Counted from the first letter of the stretch, positions 23,977 to 33,570 are shown. The stretch is DNA of 64,000 bases from an uncultured Eubacteriales bacterium (GCA_934525065.1 CAKSYX010000007.1:1-64000), one strand, 5' to 3'. Made by a program: numbers and translations. Notes: generated by a model not told the origin, from the sequence alone.

Positions 23977-23994
23977 TAATTATGCCATTACCGC

Positions 23995-24696
23995 TCAGCC
24001 CTCAAGTGCGGGAAGAAGAGAAACCGAAAAAGCAATGAGATACTGACCGAGGTAATATGTAACGTGATTGAGAATGAAATTCATCGGGGTGTTTTTGCCT
24101 TCGCCAAAGTACATCGGGGAAAGAATCAAATCCGAAAGCAGGAAGAACACACCGCCTGCGGCAAACACGATGAAAGTCTTCTTGCCTGTCAGAACCGCGC
24201 AGGTCACGGCGGTGGCCGCCATAAAAGCAAGAATGAAACCGTAAACGGTTACAATTGCCTTGTATTCGCCGAAATTCTGCTTCATCGGCTTTTCAAGGAG
24301 AAGATTGCCGACAGCAACAACAAGGCCGGCAGCGGCCGGAATAAGCAGCCATTTAAGCTCGATTCCGGCGGCACGAACCATTGCCGGAATATAAAACAGG
24401 TGGCCGATTCCAAAGGAGACAAAGCCGGCGTAAAGATACTTTTTCATGTCGTTCGGATAGACCCATTTCTGATCGAGATAGATATCTCCGAGCATTCCGA
24501 AAGCAAGGCCGACAAGAATCATAACGCCGTATTCAACACGGCTCGGATTCTGAATCAGACCTACGGCGGCTGTGAGAATGAAGAAAATGCTGACAGCATT
24601 CTTCAGGAACACGCCGCCCACGCTGCGTTCGTTTTTGCATTTTGCAATGAACAAAATAAGAAAAACAGCGCCGAGAGCAATTGGCAGATAAATCAT
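23995..24696 (-). CDS. YhhN-family lysoplasmalogenase-like membrane protein (233 aa)
   Basis: Eight hydrophobic segments and the YhhN signature: FGMLGDIYLDQKW near residue 75 (conserved acidic GD), then GHLFYIPAMV, and FFLLSDLILSPMYF with a second acidic residue. Family members hydrolyse the vinyl-ether bond of lysoplasmalogens. Plasmalogens occur in anaerobes such as clostridia, so the role fits. AAGGATG precedes the ATG. The GPH transporter gene ends 77 bp upstream, and a hairpin without a T-run separates them. It has its own terminator. Confidence 0.85.
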   Translation of the reverse strand: MIYLPIALGAVFLILFIAKCKNERSVGGVFLKNAVSIFFILTAAVGLIQNPSRVEYGVMILVGLAFGMLGDIYLDQKWVYPNDMKKYLYAGFVSFGIGHLFYIPAMVRAAGIELKWLLIPAAAGLVVAVGNLLLEKPMKQNFGEYKAIVTVYGFILAFMAATAVTCAVLTGKKTFIVFAAGGVFFLLSDLILSPMYFGEGKNTPMNFILNHVTYYLGQYLIAFSVSLLPALEG

Positions 24697-24736
24697 TTTT
24701 TACACATCCTTCACCTTTTTTATCTTTGCAGAACAG

Positions 24737-24760
24737 GGAGCGGAGAAAACTCTCCGCTCC
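24737..24760. repeat. Perfect 9-bp hairpin between the transporter and lysoplasmalogenase genes
   Basis: GGAGCGGAG / CTCCGCTCC with a 6-base loop and no T-run on either strand. It may be an mRNA-stabilising or processing element. Confidence 0.4.
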
Positions 24761-24772
24761 GGTCTGAAAATA

Positions 24773-26251
24773 TTATTCCGTAATTTCAACGCCGCGTTCT
24801 TTTCTCATAACGGCAAGCTCTTCGGTAATCTGCTTTTTCCTGTCTCCTACGATGTCATAGAAGAACAGCGGAAGAGCGCAAAGAACAAGGCTGATTCCCG
24901 GAACGATTGAAACGAGCGCATACATTGCAAAGTTCTGAGAGGTCGTCATGGTTCTTGCAATTTCAAGCGCAGATTCTGCCGAGCCGACGTTGAGCTTCTG
25001 CGGGTCAATGTGAACGGCAATGTACATAGCGATGATAACAACGGTTGCAACGGCGTTGCCGAGCTTGTTGACGAAGGACTGGCAGGCCGAACCGAGGGCG
25101 TTGTCGCGGTAGCCTGTTTTCCATTCCATGTAGTCGATACAGTCGCAAACCATTGCTCCCGAAACAACATTGATTACGCCGAGCGGAAGACTTGAAATGA
25201 TCATGAACGGGATGCAGATGAAGAGATTCTTTGTGAACCAGCCGACAAGAAGAGTGAAGATACTCGCAACGAAGCCCGCAAGGCAGGAAACGATCATGAG
25301 AGTTCTGTATTCATACTTCCTGAAGAGCTTCGGCATGAAGATCATTGCGCCGAACATACCGATAGCGGCGCAGATCTGGATAATCAAAGCAATCGTTGAC
25401 ATATTGCTGCTGAACTGCTCCGGGGTTGCAGTCGCAAGATCGCCGCCGACATAGAAGCCGCCATAGCGCGCAACGTGGGGAGCCGCAGACTGAAGCATAT
25501 ATCTTCCGAAGGAAAGGATTCCCGAAAGAACAACAAGCATGAGCGGCTTGCAATGGAAAATTCTTGAAAGCGTCGAAGGCTCGCCGGGAGCGCGCTTTGT
25601 TGCGTTCGGATGCTTAACTCTCTCCTTGATTTTGAATGAGGAAAGGCAGAACAGCGGCATTCCGATGGCGGACATTGAAATTGCCATAACGGCGTATCTT
25701 GTTTCACTGTTCTCAATAAAATAGCCGAGAATAATCGGAAGTGCAACGGTAACAGCGGAACCGATTCCGCCGACGGTGCGGCCGTATGAAATGATTCTTC
25801 CGCGTTCGGCCGGGTTGGGTGTCATGACATTGGGAAGGCTCCAGAAGGGAACGTCACTCGACGTATAAACCATGCCCCAGAAGGTATAAACAACCGCAAC
25901 ATAAACATACATGAGCGGTGTTTTTTCGTTGATGTCAAAGCCGATGGGACGGATGAACATGAGGATAGTGAGGATTGCAATGGGAATTGCGGTGATGACC
26001 GGGTAATGCCTCATTCTGCCCCAGCGCGAGGTATGGCGGTCAACAATCAAGCCCATCAGCGGATCATTGATTGCGTCCCAGACACGTGCAAGGAGCATCA
26101 GCATGATTACAAACCATGCATTGAGCGCAAGAACATTCATGTAAAAGTCCGTGATATAGCTGGACATACAGCTGTACACAAGACCCTGACCGAGTGCCGC
26201 AATGGCATAGGTCATAGACTCTTTCTTTGGAACATAGTTTTTTTCGTTCAT
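24773..26251 (-). CDS. GPH-family sugar:cation symporter, MFS superfamily (492 aa)
   Basis: Twelve membrane segments and the glycoside-pentoside-hexuronide signature RVWDAINDPLMGLIVDRH, followed by SRWGRMRHYPVI after the second segment (Asp and Arg that form the cation and sugar site). Relatives (MelB, XylP, XynB) import oligosaccharides or glycosides with Na+ or H+. The substrate cannot be read from sequence, although a GH31 glycosidase lies 3 kb away on the other strand. MNEKNYV is preferred as start because ACGGAG lies eight bases upstream; the longer open frame overlaps the trkH gene. It may be transcribed with trkA-trkH. Confidence 0.9.
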   Translation of the reverse strand: MNEKNYVPKKESMTYAIAALGQGLVYSCMSSYITDFYMNVLALNAWFVIMLMLLARVWDAINDPLMGLIVDRHTSRWGRMRHYPVITAIPIAILTILMFIRPIGFDINEKTPLMYVYVAVVYTFWGMVYTSSDVPFWSLPNVMTPNPAERGRIISYGRTVGGIGSAVTVALPIILGYFIENSETRYAVMAISMSAIGMPLFCLSSFKIKERVKHPNATKRAPGEPSTLSRIFHCKPLMLVVLSGILSFGRYMLQSAAPHVARYGGFYVGGDLATATPEQFSSNMSTIALIIQICAAIGMFGAMIFMPKLFRKYEYRTLMIVSCLAGFVASIFTLLVGWFTKNLFICIPFMIISSLPLGVINVVSGAMVCDCIDYMEWKTGYRDNALGSACQSFVNKLGNAVATVVIIAMYIAVHIDPQKLNVGSAESALEIARTMTTSQNFAMYALVSIVPGISLVLCALPLFFYDIVGDRKKQITEELAVMRKERGVEITE

Positions 26252-26297
26252 AATTTTCTCCGTTCTTCCGCACTTGCGGATTATTCTGTGCCCCTTC

Positions 26298-27782
26298 TCA
26301 CAGGGCACGGCTGAGCTTTCTTCTGACAGCACCGAAGCCGTCCTTCCAAACAGTCGGGCTGAGCAGAACAAGAATCGGGAAAAACTCAAGTCTTCCGGCA
26401 ATCATATCAAAGGTCATGACTAACTTTGACAGAGTTGAAAAAGCCGAGTAATTTCCGCTCGGACCGACGAGCGAAAGGCCGGGTCCTATATTGTTCATTG
26501 TTGCGGCAACGGCGGAAAGCGACGTCGTCATGTCAAACCCGTCAAGGCTGACAAGGAAAACCGAAACAACATAAACAATCATACTGATGACGAAAAACGA
26601 AGCCGTGTTTTTTATGATCTCCGGGTCTACACGCCTTTTGTCAAGCTTTACAAACTTGACGGAACGCGGGTGAATAATTTTTGAAACCTCGCGCACACTG
26701 CTTTTAACCAGCAGAATGAGCCTTGAAACCTTCATGCCGCCGCCTGTACTGCCGGCACTTGCGCCGATGAACATGAGAATAAAAAGTATGTACTGCGAAA
26801 GCTGAGGCCACTTTGCAAAGTCAGCCGTTCCGTAGCCTGTCGTTGAAATAACGGATGCCACGGAAAACGCGGCATGGTGGAACGCATTATAAAGATTTCC
26901 GTCAAAGCAGCTGTTCCTTGTATTCATTGTTATGCAGAAAACCGATACGGCTATTATACTGAGGAACCAGAAAAGCTCTTCATTTTTAAACGCCTGCCTG
27001 AATTTTTTCGCCAGCAGCAGGTAGTAGAAGGAAAAATTCACGGCAAAAAGAATCATGAAGACCGTGACAACAGCCTGAAGGTAGTTGCTCTGATAAAAGC
27101 CTATGCTGGCGTTTTTGATTGCAAAGCCGCCGGTGCCGGCCGTGCCGAACGCAGTGCAGATCGAGTCAAACCACGGCATTGAGCCTGCAAGCAGGAATAT
27201 TACCTCAAGCACAGTCATTGCGGAATAGATGGAATACAGAATAAATGCCGTCTGGCGAACCTTAGGAACAAATTTTCCGACCGAAGGGCCGGGACTTTCC
27301 GCACGCATGAGCTGCATGGTATGGCCGCCCGTAAGCGGAACCACGGCAAGAAGAAAAACAAGAACGCCCATTCCGCCTATCCAGTGGGAAAAGCTGCGCC
27401 AAAAAAGCGTCACATGGGAAAGTGCTTCAACGTCCGTAAGTATACTCGCGCCCGTTGTGGTGAAGCCGGAAGCGGCTTCAAACAGCGCGTCAACGTAATT
27501 CGGTATTTCCTTCGTCAAAAACATCGGAACTGCGCCCGTGAAGCTGAGAACTATCCACGAGAGCGCAACTGTGACAAAGCCCTCTTTTGAATAAAAAACC
27601 GTTCTTTTTGGCTTTTTGAAGGAAACGAGGGTGCCAAGCAGAATCAGAACCGCCGCCGTGACGGCATATTGCTTCCACTGTGTCTCACCGTAAAACAGGC
27701 CGACAGCAACAGGGAGAAGCATACAGCCGCCTTGAATGACGCAAACCAGACCGAGCAGATACAGAATCATAAAATAGTTCAT
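26298..27782 (-). CDS. trkH: Trk potassium uptake channel subunit TrkH (494 aa)
   Basis: Long-type TrkH with ten or more membrane segments and four filters: EAASGFTTTGAS, TAFGTAGTGGFA, SVASVISTTGYGT and AVAATMNNIGPG. The loop GASAGSTGGGMKVSR in the third repeat and the conserved Arg (MIAGRLEFFPILVL) are typical. It forms a dimer gated by the TrkA ring. The start at 27782 has GAGGT upstream and is five bases after the trkA stop, so the two are one transcription unit. The open frame extending upstream overlaps trkA and is rejected. Confidence 0.95.
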   Translation of the reverse strand: MNYFMILYLLGLVCVIQGGCMLLPVAVGLFYGETQWKQYAVTAAVLILLGTLVSFKKPKRTVFYSKEGFVTVALSWIVLSFTGAVPMFLTKEIPNYVDALFEAASGFTTTGASILTDVEALSHVTLFWRSFSHWIGGMGVLVFLLAVVPLTGGHTMQLMRAESPGPSVGKFVPKVRQTAFILYSIYSAMTVLEVIFLLAGSMPWFDSICTAFGTAGTGGFAIKNASIGFYQSNYLQAVVTVFMILFAVNFSFYYLLLAKKFRQAFKNEELFWFLSIIAVSVFCITMNTRNSCFDGNLYNAFHHAAFSVASVISTTGYGTADFAKWPQLSQYILFILMFIGASAGSTGGGMKVSRLILLVKSSVREVSKIIHPRSVKFVKLDKRRVDPEIIKNTASFFVISMIVYVVSVFLVSLDGFDMTTSLSAVAATMNNIGPGLSLVGPSGNYSAFSTLSKLVMTFDMIAGRLEFFPILVLLSPTVWKDGFGAVRRKLSRAL

Positions 27783-27787
27783 GAAAG

Positions 27788-29146
27788 CTACCTCACAATG
27801 TCCTTGAGGTCGTTGAGCGAACGGTTTGTCGTTACAACAACAACGCTGTCCCCGACGCGAAGTTCGTCCTGGCCGGAAGGAATAATGATTTTTCCGTGAC
27901 GGCTGATGCAGCAAAGCAGGATGTTGCTTTTAATATCCAGTCTGCTGAGCGGCACACCGGTAGCTTTGCTCTCGGTTCTGACCGTAAATTCAAGTGCCTG
28001 AACCTTTCCGCCGACAATGTTATAAAGAGTCTGGACACCGCTGCCGGTTGAATTTTCAAGCGCACGGACGTAGCTGAGAATCATCTCTGCCGTGATGTAC
28101 TTCGGATAAACGACCGAGCCTATTGAAAGGCGGTCAAGCATACCCTCAAAGTTCATCCGGTTGACCTTGGTGACGGTTTTTGCTTTGAAGTTTGCACTGA
28201 CATAGAGCGAAAGCATAACATTTTCTTCGTCCATGCCCGTCAGAGCGGCAAAGCCGTCGGCGTCCTCAACCCCCTCTTCGAGAAGGAGATGCCGGTCGCT
28301 TCCGTCGCCGTTGATTATCACAACATCATCGGGCAAAAGCTTATCAAGAAGCTCACAGTTTTCTTTATCCTTTTCAATAATCTTGACGCGGAATCCATAT
28401 TCCGTGAGCTTTTTTGCAAGATAAAAAGTGATTTTGCCTCCGCCGACAATGATAATTGTTTTTATATGATTCTTCGCGATTCCGGCTTTTTTGAAAAAGG
28501 CTCCTGCATCGCGGTGGGTGGTGACAAAGGAAATTTTATCATTGGCGTTCAAAACTGTGTCTCCGGTGGGGATAATTACATCTTTTCCACGCTCAATTGC
28601 GCAAATCAGGATGCGGCCGGAGAGTTTTCCGAGAGCGGACTTGATCGAAAGGCCGGCAATCGGAGAAGAGGCGGGAAGCTTTGTTTCAAGCAGCTCGATT
28701 CTACCTCTTGCAAAGGTATCGACCGAAATTGCGGAGGGAATTGAAAAAAGGCGCGTAATTTCGCTCGCCGTTTCCATCTCCGGGTTGATTATCATTGAAA
28801 TTCCGAGCTTTTCCTTAATAAAGCCGCGCTCGGTGAGATAATCAGGGTTACGGACTCTCGCTATAGTTCGGCAGGAGGAAGACTTTTTCGCAATCAGGCA
28901 GGAAAGGAGATTAAGCTCATCGGAGCCTGTAACCGCGATAAACATATCGGCATATTCGATTCCGGCTTCCTTTTGAACGTAATACACAACGCCGTTACCT
29001 TCGATGCCCATTACATCTGAGGTGTCGGTAACGCGAGAAAGGGCATTGCTGTTAGTGTCGATAGCCGTGATATCATGCCCCTCACCGGCAAGCTGTTCGG
29101 CAAGCGTTGAGCCGACCTTTCCGCAGCCGACAATGATAATGTTCAT
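27788..29146 (-). CDS. trkA: Trk potassium regulatory subunit TrkA (452 aa)
   Basis: Two tandem RCK units. The first begins MNIIIVGCGKVGSTLAEQLA (GxGxxG nucleotide fold); the second begins near residue 230 with TIIIVGGGKITFYLAKKL. Each is followed by an RCK_C lobe (SIKSALGKLSGRILICAIERG and LDIKSNILLCCISRHG). TrkA binds NAD(H)/ATP at the cytoplasmic face and gates TrkH. GGGGGA precedes the ATG at 29146. The length matches the two-unit TrkA. Its neighbour downstream is trkH. Confidence 0.96.
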   Translation of the reverse strand: MNIIIVGCGKVGSTLAEQLAGEGHDITAIDTNSNALSRVTDTSDVMGIEGNGVVYYVQKEAGIEYADMFIAVTGSDELNLLSCLIAKKSSSCRTIARVRNPDYLTERGFIKEKLGISMIINPEMETASEITRLFSIPSAISVDTFARGRIELLETKLPASSPIAGLSIKSALGKLSGRILICAIERGKDVIIPTGDTVLNANDKISFVTTHRDAGAFFKKAGIAKNHIKTIIIVGGGKITFYLAKKLTEYGFRVKIIEKDKENCELLDKLLPDDVVIINGDGSDRHLLLEEGVEDADGFAALTGMDEENVMLSLYVSANFKAKTVTKVNRMNFEGMLDRLSIGSVVYPKYITAEMILSYVRALENSTGSGVQTLYNIVGGKVQALEFTVRTESKATGVPLSRLDIKSNILLCCISRHGKIIIPSGQDELRVGDSVVVVTTNRSLNDLKDIVR

Positions 29147-29352
29147 TATTTGAGTCCCCCGTTCAAAAAACAAAACCGCAAAAACCGAAGAGCTCGCTTC
29201 TGATTTTTGCAACTATTACTTAATTAGGTATTTTATCACAACGGATGAAAAAATTCTATACGTTTTGCACCGATTTTTTTTCAACATCTGTCCACGGATG
29301 TAGAAAAAAGAAGCGTATTTTTGGTTGTTTTTGCCGAAAAATCTCCTTCGTC

Positions 29353-29381
29353 TTGAAAACCGCCTTGTTTTATTGTATCAT
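29353..29381 (+). promoter_or_regulatory. Promoter of the GH31 gene
   Basis: TTGAAA (29353-29358), a 17-bp spacer, then TATCAT (29376-29381), 32 bp before the ATG. Confidence 0.65.
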
Positions 29382-29413
29382 CGTTCATATATTATTTGAA
29401 AGGAAGAAGCGCC

Positions 29414-31834
29414 ATGAGTGAACTTTCCAAATATTTTACCGACACGTTTTCTCACCATTATAAAAGCAAAACTCCCGATGATTTTATGATTATCCGCGGC
29501 GACCTCCGCTTTTCCGTTCTTTCTTCAAGAATCATAAGGGTTGAAAAGGACAAAAAGCGCAAGTTCACCGATGAAGCGACCCAAACCGTTATCTGCCGCG
29601 ACTTTGACCGCCCGAAATTCAGCTTTAAGCAGGACGGAAACAAAATTGCAATAATAACAAAGGACATTGCCTTCCACTTTGACCTTTCAAAAGGAAAAAC
29701 CGAAAGCATTACGCTCAAGGATTCAAGATGTGTTTCCGATTTCAAAAGCGGCAACCTCAAGGGTACTTTCCGCACACTGGACATGATTAACGGCTCTGTA
29801 AAGCTCGGAGACGGCCTGATGAGCAAAAACGGCGTTTCTGTCGTTGACGATTCAAAAACCGTTATTATGAGCACAGACGGAACGATGAAGGAACGCAGAC
29901 ACGTTCAAAAGGACGAGTACTACTTTGCTTTCGGCGATGATTTCCGCGGCTGTCTGCGCGAATTCTTCAAGCTTTGCGGTTCGGTTCCGCTCGTTCCGCG
30001 CTATTGCCTCGGCAATTGGTGGAGCAGATACAAGGATTACAGTCAGCAGGAATACGTTGACTTGATGAAGAAATTCCTTGAAAGGGACATTCCCGTTTCA
30101 GTCGCCACTATTGACATGGACTGGCACTGGGTTGACGTTATTGAACGTTTCGGAAAGGAAAACGCATATTACCGCCGTGAGGGCGGTCTGCCTTATAAAA
30201 ACATTGCGGAGCTCTTTCAGGTTCAGGGCTGGACGGGATACAGCTGGAACACCGAGCTTTTTCCGGATTACAAGGCGATGCTTTCATGGCTGCACGAAAA
30301 GAACTTCAAGGTCACCGTCAACCTTCATCCGGCTCAGGGCATACGTCCGTTTGAAAACCAATATGAAGATTTCGCCCGCTTCATGGGCATTGACCCGAAG
30401 AGCAAGAAGCGCATTCCCTTCGACATTGCCGACCCGAAATTTATCGACGCTTATTTCAATATTCTCCACAAGCCCTATGAAAAAGACGGCGTAGACTTCT
30501 GGTGGATCGACTGGCAGCAGGAAAAGGAAACAAAAATCAAAGGTCTTGACCCCCTTTGGGCACTCAACCACTACCACACGCTCGACCTCGCTTCAAGCGG
30601 AAAGCGGCCGCTCATTCTTTCGCGCTTTGCCGAAGTCGGCTCGCACCGCTATCCGCTCGGTTTTTCCGGCGACACGATAATCAGCTGGAAGAGCCTTGAT
30701 TTTCAGCCGTATTTCACGGCGAACGCAACAAACGTCGGCTACACCTGGTGGAGCCACGACATCGGCGGCCATCAGCTCGGTTCAAGGAACGATGAGCTTT
30801 ATGTCCGCTGGGTTCAGCTCGGCGAGTTCAGCCCGATTATGCGCCTTCATTCAACCAAGGACGAATTTATGGGCAAAGAGCCGTGGAAATACAGCTTCGC
30901 CGCGGAAACAGCCGCAGTAAACGCACTCAGAGAACGTCACGCTCTCATCCCGTATATATACTCGATCAACCGCCGCACTCACACCGAGGGACGCGCCCTT
31001 TGCGAACCGATGTATTACTCATATCCCGGCGAAAAGGCCGCATACGAGGTTCCGAATCAATTCTTCTTCGGCAGTGAGCTTATGGTTTCCCCGGTCACAA
31101 AGCCCTGCGACAAGCGCACCTTCCTTGCGCCGACAAAGGTTTGGCTCCCGAAGGGCAGATGGACTGACTGGTACACGGGAAGAATCTATGAGGGCGAACG
31201 TTTTGTTACAATGTACCGTGACCTGAACGCACTGCCCGTGCTTGCAAAAGAAGGCGCGATCGTTCCCCTCTCTCAAAACGACAAAACAAACGACTGGTCG
31301 AATCCGAAAAAGCTCACAGTCAGAATTTTCAGAGGAACAAACAGCTTTACCCTTTATGAGGACGACGGCGAAACAATGAACTTTGAAAACGGAGCTTACG
31401 CCGAAACCGTTCTTTCCGTCAGAGAAGCCGGAAAAGACCTCCTGTTCAAAATCGGCGCGGCCGAAGGCGACCTTTCTGTTCTTCCGGAAAAGCGCGAATG
31501 GAGACTTGTTTTTGACGACATCTCTTCCGCAAAGGAAATCACCGTCAAGGTTTCCGGCAGAAAAAGACCTGTTTCACCCGAATATAAGGGCGGAAAAACA
31601 ATCATCACCCTGCTTTCCGTTCCGGCGGACGCAGACGTTGAGGTTGAATTCAAAGCCGTTGAAAGCCGCAAAAATCCCTGCAAAAAAGAGGCGGTCGGAG
31701 AACTGCTTTCAAAATATCAGCTTCCGACAGTATTCAAGCAGGCTGTTTTCACCTCATTCATGAAGGACCTTTCAAAACCGTTCCCGCTTTCCGACAGCGC
31801 ACTCAAAGGCCCGGTTGAAGAAGTGCTACTTTGA
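29414..31834 (+). CDS. Glycoside hydrolase family 31 (806 aa)
   Basis: An N-terminal beta-sandwich (about 1-200) leads into a (beta/alpha)8 barrel that starts PRYCLGNWWSRYKDYSQQEY. Substrate loops include IDMDWHWVD. The nucleophile region is VDFWWIDWQQE (Asp, as in the WxDxNE of classical alpha-glucosidases but with WQQ after it), and the acid/base region is near WWSHDIGGH. C-terminal beta domains follow. There is no signal peptide, so it acts in the cytoplasm on imported glycosides. The enzyme retains the alpha-anomer; which sugar it uses is unclear. AAAGGAAG precedes the ATG at 29414. The gene is monocistronic with its own promoter. Confidence 0.92.
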   Translation: MSELSKYFTDTFSHHYKSKTPDDFMIIRGDLRFSVLSSRIIRVEKDKKRKFTDEATQTVICRDFDRPKFSFKQDGNKIAIITKDIAFHFDLSKGKTESITLKDSRCVSDFKSGNLKGTFRTLDMINGSVKLGDGLMSKNGVSVVDDSKTVIMSTDGTMKERRHVQKDEYYFAFGDDFRGCLREFFKLCGSVPLVPRYCLGNWWSRYKDYSQQEYVDLMKKFLERDIPVSVATIDMDWHWVDVIERFGKENAYYRREGGLPYKNIAELFQVQGWTGYSWNTELFPDYKAMLSWLHEKNFKVTVNLHPAQGIRPFENQYEDFARFMGIDPKSKKRIPFDIADPKFIDAYFNILHKPYEKDGVDFWWIDWQQEKETKIKGLDPLWALNHYHTLDLASSGKRPLILSRFAEVGSHRYPLGFSGDTIISWKSLDFQPYFTANATNVGYTWWSHDIGGHQLGSRNDELYVRWVQLGEFSPIMRLHSTKDEFMGKEPWKYSFAAETAAVNALRERHALIPYIYSINRRTHTEGRALCEPMYYSYPGEKAAYEVPNQFFFGSELMVSPVTKPCDKRTFLAPTKVWLPKGRWTDWYTGRIYEGERFVTMYRDLNALPVLAKEGAIVPLSQNDKTNDWSNPKKLTVRIFRGTNSFTLYEDDGETMNFENGAYAETVLSVREAGKDLLFKIGAAEGDLSVLPEKREWRLVFDDISSAKEITVKVSGRKRPVSPEYKGGKTIITLLSVPADADVEVEFKAVESRKNPCKKEAVGELLSKYQLPTVFKQAVFTSFMKDLSKPFPLSDSALKGPVEEVLL

Positions 31835-31853
31835 TTTATAGAAAGTTTTCAGC

Positions 31854-31895
31854 AAAAAACAGCGCGGCTGTTCCGAGGGTGTTCGGGACAGCCGC
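31854..31895 (-). terminator. Terminator after the 339-aa envelope protein gene
   Basis: An 11-bp stem with one mismatch (GCGGCTGTTCC with GGGACAGCCGC, 31864-31895). On the minus strand it is followed by TTTTTT (31854-31859). It may also serve the converging GH31 gene. Confidence 0.75.
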
Positions 31896-31900
31896 AATTC

Positions 31901-32920
31901 TTAAGCATAGTAGTGCATATATGAAGCTTTTGAAAGTGCATACGTTTTATCTTTATCCGAGATGCTGTATCGCACGGTGTATTTATATCCGCAGTCGTCC
32001 GGCTCAGCCTTGTCTTCTGCTGTTTCAATCGTTTTTTCTTCAACCTTCCATTTGCCGAAGGTTCGGGACACCGCATTTTCCGTTTTATCATCTGACAGTT
32101 CGACTTTTCCTTGGAAATTCAGCTTGCCGTCAGAGACGGTATATGCAAGTCCTTCATAGCTTTCAAAGTTTCTCAAAACGAGAGTTGTTTTTACTCCGTC
32201 GCTTTTGATATCAACACAGCCATCGTAACCGGCTTGTTTTGAAAAATCCTTGACAACGGTCAGTTCATTGCCGCTGTATGAATACAAAACCCAATGCGGC
32301 CCTCTTTCTTCGTTTATGTCCGTCTGCGAAGCCGACGAAGCAACAAAGAACAGCGTCTCGCCGCACATAAAGGGACGTACGTCATGAACAGTGTTCGGCG
32401 TTGCAAAAATTCTTTCAAGGCTGTCGTTCTTAATGTCATACCTGAAAACGCAATAACCTCCCGGCAAAGTACCGCTTGCGTGCTTCACGTTTGTTTCGCC
32501 GTAGGCTGTGAAAAACAAACAGTCTCCCAAAAGCAGCATATTATCGGCTGAACCGATATTCTTACCTTTGCTGACAGATGTAACCTTAGCGGTATGCAAG
32601 TCATACTTCATTACGGCGCATCCGTCTCCGATATTGCTCGCGGGGTCAAACGAAGTATAGAAAAAGTAATCTTTTGTCAGATATGTATCGGTGAAAAAGC
32701 CGTCCCCGATAGAATTATCGGGGAAAACTTCGATATCTTCGATTTTATCTCCGTCGCTTTTGTGCGCCTTAACAAGGCTCCTGTCTAAATAGTCATATGT
32801 ATCGCCTATAATACCACCGTTTTCTTTAAGGTCATAGCCGAGTTTTCCGACGCAGAGACCTGCAAAAAATGCGCCGAAAACAAGAACCAAACCCAGAACA
32901 ATTGCGATTGCTTTTTTCAT
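31901..32920 (-). CDS. Membrane-anchored extracellular protein, possible beta-propeller (339 aa)
   Basis: A single N-terminal hydrophobic anchor (IAIVLGLVLVFGAFFAGLCV) has no valid lipobox because Leu precedes the Cys. The outside part alternates short hydrophobic strands with turns, e.g. YFFYTSFDP, CLFFTAYGE, LFFVASSA and WVLYSYSGN, each about 45-60 residues apart. This is like DUF5050-type propellers, which report values of a bound ligand. No catalytic motif is visible. The gene is 14 bp after a DUF218-domain gene and shares its promoter at 33599-33627, so both probably act in the envelope. The family is not firmly recognised. Confidence 0.6.
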   Translation of the reverse strand: MKKAIAIVLGLVLVFGAFFAGLCVGKLGYDLKENGGIIGDTYDYLDRSLVKAHKSDGDKIEDIEVFPDNSIGDGFFTDTYLTKDYFFYTSFDPASNIGDGCAVMKYDLHTAKVTSVSKGKNIGSADNMLLLGDCLFFTAYGETNVKHASGTLPGGYCVFRYDIKNDSLERIFATPNTVHDVRPFMCGETLFFVASSASQTDINEERGPHWVLYSYSGNELTVVKDFSKQAGYDGCVDIKSDGVKTTLVLRNFESYEGLAYTVSDGKLNFQGKVELSDDKTENAVSRTFGKWKVEEKTIETAEDKAEPDDCGYKYTVRYSISDKDKTYALSKASYMHYYA

Positions 32921-32934
32921 TCATCTCTCCCCTT

Positions 32935-33570
32935 TCAGTCGAATGCACAAAGCAGGAAATCCTTGTTCCTTGCAACCACCTCACGCAGCGACCATATGAT
33001 CTGCTTGGGATAGAACGGCAGATACGCCGTCACACCGAAAGCCTCCATCCCAAGACTTTTTGCAATATAGAGTGCTCTGAACATATGATACGGCTGAGTG
33101 ATAATTATTATTTTCTTTGCTCCGTATATATTTTTTGCATTATACATACTTTCATAGGTTGAAAAGCCGATGTTATCAATTGTCATTTCATCCTCATAGA
33201 TACCGTTTTCAAGGCTGACTTTTTTCATTGCGGCAAGCTCGTTATAGCTTTCTCCGCTGTTGTCTCCGCTTAAAAGCAGCTTTGCGTCCTTTGAGGCCTT
33301 GAGCGATTTGAAGGTTTCCGCCCCGGTTTTAAGGCGCTGAAAAAGCATATTAGACGGTGAGCCGTCCTCACGCACTCCGCAGCCGAGAACCAGAACGTAG
33401 TCAACATTCTCCATTTCCTCAACCTCCTGCAGCGTTATGATACTTTTCTTTTGAGAGAGGATAACGTAAAAATTCACGCCGAGTGCATAGGTTCCGCACA
33501 GAATGACTGCCGCGAGAAAAACAGCGAGAAGCCGTTTTGACTTTTTTGACATTTTTTTGGTTTTCATCAT
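32935..33570 (-). CDS. YdcF/SanA-like DUF218 protein (211 aa)
   Basis: One N-terminal membrane segment (about 14-32) is followed by the DUF218 fold: YVLVLGCGVREDGSPS with the conserved GCG-x2-D-G, RLKTGAETF, LLLSGDNSGESYNELAAM, and IIIITQPYHMFRALYIAKSL, where the H-x-x-R-A follows a conserved Gln. SanA/ElyC-type proteins affect envelope integrity and vancomycin tolerance; their chemistry is unsettled. Two ATGs lie in a row (33570 and 33567), with AAGGGA upstream. It leads a two-gene operon with the membrane-anchored protein. Confidence 0.85.
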   Translation of the reverse strand: MMKTKKMSKKSKRLLAVFLAAVILCGTYALGVNFYVILSQKKSIITLQEVEEMENVDYVLVLGCGVREDGSPSNMLFQRLKTGAETFKSLKASKDAKLLLSGDNSGESYNELAAMKKVSLENGIYEDEMTIDNIGFSTYESMYNAKNIYGAKKIIIITQPYHMFRALYIAKSLGMEAFGVTAYLPFYPKQIIWSLREVVARNKDFLLCAFD

